A stretch of DNA of 64,000 nucleotides from CAVXFS01 sp963761115. GTDB taxonomy: Bacteria; Pseudomonadota; Gammaproteobacteria; Burkholderiales; Gallionellaceae. The stretch covers positions 558,001 to 622,000 of the forward strand of contig CAVXFS010000003.1 of assembly GCA_963761115.1 (NCBI GenBank), read 5' to 3'. Made by a program: the position numbers and the translations under genes. Below the pieces are notes generated by a model. It ran no database searches. It saw only the letters and a list, made by a program, of their open reading frames with translations, and was not told the DNA's origin. Positions 58,731 to 64,000 of the stretch are shown in pieces (the first letter of the stretch is position 1; each line of letters starts with the position of its first letter).

Positions 58731-59453
58731 TTGATTCCATGGCTTGCCAATGACACACCTTTTCCGCCAGTCGAGCGCGCTCTTGGCGTGCCCAATGGAT
58801 TGCTGGCCGCGGGTGGCGATTTAAGTGTGGCGCGTCTGCTGGAAGCCTACCGCAATGGAATATTCCCGTGGTTCAATCCGGGCGAGCCCCTGCTGTGGTG
58901 GAGTCCGGATCCGCGCATGGTGCTGATCCCCGGAGAATTCAGGATATCGCGCTCGTTCGCCAAGACGTTGCGCAACAGCGAGCACGAAATGCGTTGCGAT
59001 ACTGCTTTCGAACAGGTGATGCGTGGCTGCGCTGCCCCGCGTGCAGCGCAATCCGGCACATGGATAGGCGAAGACATGATTGCCGCGTATTGCGCGCTGC
59101 ACCGGCTGGGTTACGCGCATTCCGTGGAAACCTGGGTGGATGGGAAGCTGGCGGGTGGTTTGTATGGTGTCAGCATCGGGCGGATGTTCTACGGCGAATC
59201 GATGTTCAGCGACGTCAGCAACGCTTCGAAGATCGCGCTGGCTTATCTCGCCAGGCAACTTGAACGCTGGCAGTTCGGCATGATCGATTGCCAGATGAAC
59301 ACGCCCCACCTTGCCACACTCGGCGCCCGCGAAATTCCGCGCAGTGAATTTATTGCAAGTCTGAAAGAATTGATACACTGTGCACCGACAGACGAAAAAC
59401 TTTCCCTCGGGCACCCGTCTGACTGGCAATTTGACTGCGATCTTTTTACATGA
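58731..59453 (+). CDS. aat: Leucyl/phenylalanyl-tRNA-protein transferase
   Basis: Adds Leu or Phe to proteins with N-terminal Arg or Lys, marking them for ClpS/ClpAP. The 240-residue protein has the family segments FPWFNPGEPLLWWSPDPRMVL, GTWIGEDMIAAYCALHRLGYAHSVE and GGLYGVSIGRMFYGESMFS. TTG 58731 is the start (MIPWL). It overlaps bpt by 4 nt; both genes build bacterial N-degrons. Confidence 0.95.
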   Translation: MIPWLANDTPFPPVERALGVPNGLLAAGGDLSVARLLEAYRNGIFPWFNPGEPLLWWSPDPRMVLIPGEFRISRSFAKTLRNSEHEMRCDTAFEQVMRGCAAPRAAQSGTWIGEDMIAAYCALHRLGYAHSVETWVDGKLAGGLYGVSIGRMFYGESMFSDVSNASKIALAYLARQLERWQFGMIDCQMNTPHLATLGAREIPRSEFIASLKELIHCAPTDEKLSLGHPSDWQFDCDLFT

Positions 59454-60232
59454 GCCTGCTAAACGATATCCCTATATCCGCGCTGCATTACTATCTGACC
59501 GCGCCCTATCCGTGCAGCTATCTGCCCGATATGCAGGCGCGCTCGCAAGTCGCCACCCCCGCACTATTGATCAGCACGCCGGTATATTCCGAGCTGGTGC
59601 AACGCGGATTCCGCCGCAGCGGATCCTATACTTACCGCCCATATTGCGACAATTGCCATGCTTGTGTTCCGCTGCGGATAGTGGCAAAACAATTCAAGGC
59701 AAACCGGTCACAGCGGCGTGCCTGGAAGCAACACGCGCATCTCGAGGCTACGCTGCACCCGCTGCAGGATAACGCCGAATATTATGACCTTTATCAACGC
59801 TACCAGCGTGCACGACACAAGGACGGCGGCATGGACAACGATGACCGGGAGTCGTATCAGAACTTCCTGCTGCTGAGTCATGTGGATTCAGTGCTGGTGG
59901 AATTTCGCGATCCCTTCGACCGGGCTCAGGACGGGCAGGGCGTGCTGCGCATGGTCAGCGTGATCGACCTGCTCAGCGACGGTTTGTCATCGGTGTATAC
60001 CTTCTACGAGCCGGATTTGCCGCGCGCCTGTTTCGGGATTTACAACGTTTTGTGGCAGATTGAGCTGTGCCGCAAACTCGATCTGGATTTCATTTATCTG
60101 GGTTACTGGATAAAACACAGCCGCAAAATGGCATACAAAACGCAATATCAACCTGCACAGGGACTGATGGACGGTGCCTGGCGTCCAATGGATACGCTTA
60201 TGTCGAACCTGGACGCGGGCGTTTCGGTATGA
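59450..60232 (+). CDS. bpt: Aspartate/glutamate leucyltransferase (Bpt)
   Basis: Transfers Leu from leucyl-tRNA to proteins with N-terminal Asp or Glu. The 260-residue protein has the Cys-rich N-terminal part PCSYLPDMQARSQVA and YCDNCHACVPLRI, then SQRRAWKQH, and the conserved end LSSVYTFYEPDLPRACFG to LGYWI. Between VEFRD and VLRMVSVIDLL it has an extra stretch (PFDRAQDGQG) that coincides with a copy of a dispersed DNA repeat at 59911-59940, apparently inserted in frame. It overlaps aat and the next gene by 4 nt each. Confidence 0.94.
   Translation: MSLLNDIPISALHYYLTAPYPCSYLPDMQARSQVATPALLISTPVYSELVQRGFRRSGSYTYRPYCDNCHACVPLRIVAKQFKANRSQRRAWKQHAHLEATLHPLQDNAEYYDLYQRYQRARHKDGGMDNDDRESYQNFLLLSHVDSVLVEFRDPFDRAQDGQGVLRMVSVIDLLSDGLSSVYTFYEPDLPRACFGIYNVLWQIELCRKLDLDFIYLGYWIKHSRKMAYKTQYQPAQGLMDGAWRPMDTLMSNLDAGVSV
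59911..59940. repeat. Copy C of the short dispersed repeat, inside bpt
   Basis: CCCTTCGACCGGGCTCAGGA with ACGGGCAGGG following matches the core CTTCGACNNNGCTCAGG of the copies at 26342 and 34594. Here it is read as codons for PFDRAQDGQG without breaking the bpt frame. Confidence 0.65.
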
Positions 60233-61134
60233 AATCGCGTCTGGGCATATTTGCAATTTCGCTGGTTTTATTGCCGCTGGCTGGATTGCTTCTGAGCGGC
60301 AAGGGATGGGATGGGTTGCCGATTGGTATCCAAGCCGGAACTGAAAATAATGGCGCGATATTGTCGGCCGCACTGATGTTGTTCGCCGGTTCCCTGCTGG
60401 TCAATTACCTGATCAGGCGAATTTCCGGAAACAGTCCGTTGAATATTCAACGCAGCTATTACATGTGGATGGCCGCAGCGAGTGCGGTACTCTGCTGGCT
60501 GCTTGTATACCTGAGCTTGTTCACGGACGGCTGGCCGGGAGGCCGGGATACTCCGGCCATGCAACTGTTGCTCTACACGCCCTTGTTCGCGTTGCTGGCT
60601 CCTGCTGTGCTGATCACCCGTGCGCTGCTCGGCTCGTTTTCTGGCCTGCTCAAATTGTTGGCGCACGGCCTGGTTTTGCCTGTGCACGGCGGTGAATCGA
60701 CCGGCATATTCCTCGTGTCTGTCTCCGTGCTTGGTCTGCTGGGCGGCGGGGCCTGGCCGGGGCATATGGACTGGCTGATGTGGTTCTCCCCGCTGTTGCT
60801 GTTGACCGCATTGCAATTGCTGTGGAACGAAAGCACGATTTTCTCAGGGCTCAAATCCGGTGACTGGGGGCGGGTGATCTGTGGCGCTCTGGCCGGAACG
60901 ATCGTGGGTAATCTGGTTTCGTTAAGCTATCGCGTCGGGGGCGGCAACCAGACCGCGAGCCTGCACGGCATGCCCGCACAACTTGGATACATGTTGTTCG
61001 GTTTGTTGTGCCTGCAACTGGGTGATGTGATCGCAGAGAACTGGCGCGGCAAAAAGCGCGCCGGCCTGTTTCAGCAAAAGAAGAAATTTCCGATCCCTGT
61101 GATTGTCAGGCCAGTCGGCACTAAAAGGGACTGA
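60229..61134 (+). CDS. Uncharacterised polytopic membrane protein between bpt and pyrD
   Basis: A 301-residue protein with about eight membrane segments and a basic C-terminal tail (KKRAGLFQQKKKFPIPV). The start ATG overlaps the bpt stop by 4 nt, and the stop is 2 bp before pyrD, so it is co-transcribed with both. I recognise no family. Small GGG-rich turns (LLGGGAWPGH) are seen but no motif. The function is unknown. Confidence 0.75.
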   Translation: MKSRLGIFAISLVLLPLAGLLLSGKGWDGLPIGIQAGTENNGAILSAALMLFAGSLLVNYLIRRISGNSPLNIQRSYYMWMAAASAVLCWLLVYLSLFTDGWPGGRDTPAMQLLLYTPLFALLAPAVLITRALLGSFSGLLKLLAHGLVLPVHGGESTGIFLVSVSVLGLLGGGAWPGHMDWLMWFSPLLLLTALQLLWNESTIFSGLKSGDWGRVICGALAGTIVGNLVSLSYRVGGGNQTASLHGMPAQLGYMLFGLLCLQLGDVIAENWRGKKRAGLFQQKKKFPIPVIVRPVGTKRD

Positions 61135-61136
61135 TT

Positions 61137-62153
61137 ATGTACCGCTTGTTGCGTTCCGCGCTGTTCGGCCTTGACCCTGAAACAGCTCACCATCTCACGC
61201 TCAAAAGCCTGGGTTTTTTATATTCATCGGGTTTGAGCGGCATCATCACCCGGCATCCGCCAGACAATCCGAGCACGCTTATGGGACTGACTTTCCCCAA
61301 TCCGGTCGGCCTCGCTGCCGGACTCGACAAGAATGGCGACTGTATAGATGGGCTGGCGGCACTCGGTTTTGGCTTCATCGAAATCGGCACGGTCACCCCG
61401 CTGCCCCAGGCCGGCAACCCGAAGCCGCGGCTGTTCCGCCTGCCGCAGGCCGATGCCATCATCAACCGCATGGGCTTCAACAATGATGGCGTGGACAAGC
61501 TGATCGAGAACGTCCGGCGTGCTGATTATCGCGGCATACTGGGTATCAACATCGGCAAGAATGCCGCCACGCCGATAGAGAATGCGGCAGACGACTATCT
61601 GTTTTGCATGCGCAAGGTTTACGCGCACGCAGGCTACATCACCATCAATATCTCCTCACCTAACACCAAAAATCTGCGCCAGTTGCAGGGGGAAGATGCG
61701 CTGGACGAATTGCTGGCCAAGCTCAAGAACGAGCAGAAATCGCTTGCCGACAAACACGGAAAATATGTGCCTGTCGCGCTGAAGATCGCGCCGGACATGG
61801 AGGCCGGGCAAGTCGCGCAAATCGCCCGGCTGTTGATGCACCATCACATCGACGGCGTGATCGCCACCAACACCACGCTGTCGCGCGAGGGCGTGGAAAG
61901 CCTGCCGCATGGTACGGAGTCTGGCGGTTTGAGCGGGGCCCCGGTGCGCGATAAATCCACTGCCGTGATTCGCCAGCTTGCCGCTGAACTGCAAGGCTCG
62001 CTGCCCATCATCGGTGTGGGCGGCATACTGAGCGGCGCGGACGCCGTAGAAAAAATCATGGCTGGCGCATCACTGGTGCAGATATACAGCGGTTTGATCT
62101 ATCGTGGCCCGGCACTGGTGACCGAGAGTTGCGCGGCAATCCGCGCTATCTGA
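61137..62153 (+). CDS. pyrD: Dihydroorotate dehydrogenase (quinone)
   Basis: A 338-residue class-2 enzyme of pyrimidine synthesis, membrane-associated, passing electrons to ubiquinone. The amphipathic N-terminal helix pair (MYRLLRSALFGLDPETAHHL), FMN-binding VGLAAGLDKNGDCIDG and GFGFIEIGTVTP, and the catalytic Ser in INISSPNTKNLR mark the class. It ends with the FMN phosphate loops GVGGILSGADAVEKI and VQIYSGLIY. Confidence 0.97.
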   Translation: MYRLLRSALFGLDPETAHHLTLKSLGFLYSSGLSGIITRHPPDNPSTLMGLTFPNPVGLAAGLDKNGDCIDGLAALGFGFIEIGTVTPLPQAGNPKPRLFRLPQADAIINRMGFNNDGVDKLIENVRRADYRGILGINIGKNAATPIENAADDYLFCMRKVYAHAGYITINISSPNTKNLRQLQGEDALDELLAKLKNEQKSLADKHGKYVPVALKIAPDMEAGQVAQIARLLMHHHIDGVIATNTTLSREGVESLPHGTESGGLSGAPVRDKSTAVIRQLAAELQGSLPIIGVGGILSGADAVEKIMAGASLVQIYSGLIYRGPALVTESCAAIRAI

Positions 62154-62486
62154 GCCTGTCCCAGATCGCTATCTACGAGTATTCGGTGCCAAGACCGGCG
62201 GAGCATTGGGGTTATCCAGCAGCAAGCGGAATGGTTTAACCCATTGAATCAGACGAAATGTGTTTAAGGCGAGGTTTGTACCTCTTATAGTATTAGAATA
62301 TACTTATATACCTGTAATTTACTGGTGGGATCGTTAGTATTGAATAAGCTTGGTGCTTTTTGCCTATGATATTCGGGATATTTGTCTGACCTTGCTGAGG
62401 CTAGTGGTCATACCAGTGCTGTATTGCCCACCCTGTACAAAAAATCCAGTAAAATCCGATTAATTACAAATTAGGAGTTTCAATTA
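62154..62486. other. 333-bp intergenic region, AT-rich
   Basis: There is no ORF with a plausible ribosome binding site. Base composition is much more AT-rich than the flanking genes (runs such as TATAGTATTAGAATATAC). Promoter-like hexamers are possible near 62431-62455 (a TAAAAT at about 62448), upstream of the DUF2892 gene. No strong hairpin terminator for pyrD is seen. Confidence 0.5.
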
Positions 62487-62699
62487 ATGAATTCAGAACG
62501 CATTGTTCGTATTGTCGCCGGTTCTTTTATTCTGCTGTCACTTTCGCTGGGCGTGGAAGCCAGCCCGGTATTCGTGAGCAAATACTTTATATTGTTCACC
62601 GCCTTCGTTGGGCTGAATCTGTTCCAAAGCGGCTTCACCAGGATCTGTCCGTTGAACAGTATCCTCGCCAAGTTCGGTATAAAAAGCGGTTCGTGCTAA
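62487..62699 (+). CDS. DUF2892 (YgaP-like) inner-membrane protein
   Basis: A 70-residue protein with two hydrophobic helices and the family pattern MNSERIVRIVAGSFILLSLS at the N-terminus and GLNLFQSGFTRICPLNSILA at the C-terminus. DUF2892 is often fused to or beside rhodanese domains; none is here. TAGGAG precedes ATG by 9 nt. The function is not established. Confidence 0.88.
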   Translation: MNSERIVRIVAGSFILLSLSLGVEASPVFVSKYFILFTAFVGLNLFQSGFTRICPLNSILAKFGIKSGSC

Positions 62700-64000
62700 G
62701 CAAAACAATCCAGTCGATCAGGCTGGCAAATTTCAAGCTGGCCCACATCAGTTTGGCCTTGGTCGGGCTGATGTGGGCTTTCCCGTTTCTGCACTATCGT
62801 CATGAAAATCCACTGACTTCGTTTGATCAGGAGTGGTGGAGTGCCATGCTGGGCGTGCTCGCCATTACCCTGTTGCTTGCACGCGAATTCTGGCAGCGGC
62901 CCGAGATTCCCCGTATCGCACAATTCCCCGCCGCGTTGATCGTCGTGCTGCTGCTGCAACTGGTGCTGGGCAAAATTGCCTATTTTAACCAGGCCTTGTT
63001 GTATGCCCTGTATTTTCTGTTTGCAACTTTGCTGATGGCCCTTGGTGCCAGGTTGCGCGATTGCTTCGGGTTGGCAAAACTTGCGCAGGTGCTGGCGATT
63101 TTTCTGTTGATCGGCGCTGAACTGAATGCCTTGATCGGTGTATTGCAGCATTTCCAATGGCATACCTTTCTGGATTCGGTCATTGCACGGGATCTTTCCG
63201 GTGGCATATACGGGAACCTCGCCCAGCCAAACCATTATGCGGATTACATGGCACTGGGGTCGGTTTCGTTGGGATTGCTGTTCCAGCAACGAATCCTCAA
63301 GCCGTGGTATGTGATTCTGCTGGCCCTCCCGCTGTTATTTGCATTGACGCTGAGCGGTTCGCGCAGTTCGTGGCTGTATATGGCACTGATGATTTTCATG
63401 GCGTGGTGGATGGCGCGGCGCGACGAAACAATGAAACCATTGTTGCGTTATAGCGCGCTGCTGGTGGTCGGGTTCGGACTGATGCATGTGCTGGTGCAAA
63501 TGCACTTCATGGCAGGCGGAGGTAACGGCACAAATACCGTACAGCGCTTGCTGACCTATAACGGAGGTGGCGATACCGGTGGCAGCATACGCCTGTACCT
63601 GTGGCACGAAGCGTGGCTGATGTTTACCCAATCTCCATGGCTGGGGGTGGGCTTCGGGCAATTCGCCTGGCATCACTTCCAGATGTTGCCGCTGCTTCAG
63701 GCGAGCAATATTTCCGGGCTTTACAACAACGCGCATAACCTGGTTTTTCAACTGGCTGCAGTAGCCGGCATTCCGGGATTGCTGGCGTTGTTTGTTTCAA
63801 TGGGGGTCTGGTTGTACGGCATAAGACGCGTGACGCTGACTGCGTCACATTGGTGGGGTTATTCCCTGCTGGGCGTGCTGGCCATACACAGCCTGCTCGA
63901 GTATCCGTTGTGGTACGCCTACTTCGTGGCAGTCGCGTCGATTCTGCTGGGTGCGTTCGATGAAACGCGCTACCGCCTGAAATTGCATAATATCGGGCGA
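62693..64000 (+). CDS. PglL/O-antigen-ligase-like membrane protein (3' end beyond window)
   Basis: A 436-codon open frame runs to the window edge from GTG 62693, overlapping the end of the DUF2892 gene by 7 nt. It is polytopic (about ten helices seen) with the Wzy_C/PglL pattern: GNLAQPNHYADYMALG, the LSGSRSSWLY loop, a large periplasmic loop with SPWLGVGFGQFAWHHF and YNNAHNLVFQLAAVAG, which holds the catalytic-type His. PglL enzymes move lipid-linked glycans onto proteins such as pilin; WaaL puts O-antigen onto lipid A. The AQPN and HN motifs favour PglL. Confidence 0.82.
   Translation, partial: MLSKTIQSIRLANFKLAHISLALVGLMWAFPFLHYRHENPLTSFDQEWWSAMLGVLAITLLLAREFWQRPEIPRIAQFPAALIVVLLLQLVLGKIAYFNQALLYALYFLFATLLMALGARLRDCFGLAKLAQVLAIFLLIGAELNALIGVLQHFQWHTFLDSVIARDLSGGIYGNLAQPNHYADYMALGSVSLGLLFQQRILKPWYVILLALPLLFALTLSGSRSSWLYMALMIFMAWWMARRDETMKPLLRYSALLVVGFGLMHVLVQMHFMAGGGNGTNTVQRLLTYNGGGDTGGSIRLYLWHEAWLMFTQSPWLGVGFGQFAWHHFQMLPLLQASNISGLYNNAHNLVFQLAAVAGIPGLLALFVSMGVWLYGIRRVTLTASHWWGYSLLGVLAIHSLLEYPLWYAYFVAVASILLGAFDETRYRLKLHNIGR

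Overview
The window looks like a chromosomal segment of a betaproteobacterium, most likely in the Nitrosomonadales/Gallionellaceae neighbourhood. The basis is a betaproteobacterial-type 16S gene with the order 16S-tRNA-Ile-tRNA-Ala-23S-5S, a ppc/hemCDXY arrangement, a Pil-Chp twitching chemosensory cluster, and moderately GC-rich codon usage throughout. No database search was possible, so the family-level placement is inference. Almost all genes are housekeeping; there is no prophage, CRISPR array or large genomic island.

Layout. 1-3.2 kb: an AlgZ/AlgR-type two-component system (AlgR cut by the window edge) divergent from argH, then a 37-codon small ORF with a strong ribosome binding site. 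3.2-6.9 kb: hemA-prfA-prmC-grxD on the minus strand. 7-16.5 kb: a nucleoside-diphosphate-sugar-epimerase-like protein, a 2Fe-2S flavin reductase, hemC-hemD-hemX-(short)hemY, ppc, coq7 and an OsmC protein. 16.5-22.8 kb: a YdcF protein and a tightly overlapping five-gene glycan operon (GT9, GtrA, GT39, sialidase-like, membrane protein). 22.8-28.5 kb: rpsP-rimM-trmD-rplS, ogt, xerD, folB, plsY and tsaD. 28.6-34.5 kb: a complete rrn operon with promoter, boxA, processing stems and terminator. 34.7-44.8 kb: ctpA-envC-gpmI, an ArsR regulator, rsmE, a thioredoxin-like protein, an inositol-monophosphatase-family gene and trkA-trkH. 44.9-53.7 kb: pilG-pilH-pilI-pilJ-chpA. 53.8-64 kb: pmbA, a 465-bp inverted-repeat element, darP(yjgA), a carboxylesterase, an uncharacterised 509-residue protein, aat-bpt (N-degron transferases), a membrane protein, pyrD, a DUF2892 protein and a PglL/O-antigen-ligase-like gene cut by the right edge.

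Three things stand out. (1) The 23S rRNA gene carries a 150-nt intervening sequence at helix 45, closed by an 18-bp stem, so the mature 23S rRNA is probably fragmented. (2) Mobile or repetitive DNA is present at small scale: a 465-bp MITE-like element against the start of pmbA, a palindromic element between hemD and hemC, and a short dispersed repeat, one copy of which lies in frame inside bpt. (3) Nearly every protein gene in 23.2-28.5 kb and 44.4-51.9 kb is broken by single-base frameshifts, including essential genes (rplS, trmD, plsY, tsaD), while the rest of the window is clean. Most breaks are repaired by adding or removing one base in a short run, so I read them as local sequence errors rather than gene decay. 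I found no convincing entirely new multi-gene system; the glycan operon and the 509-residue protein are the best uncharacterised loci.
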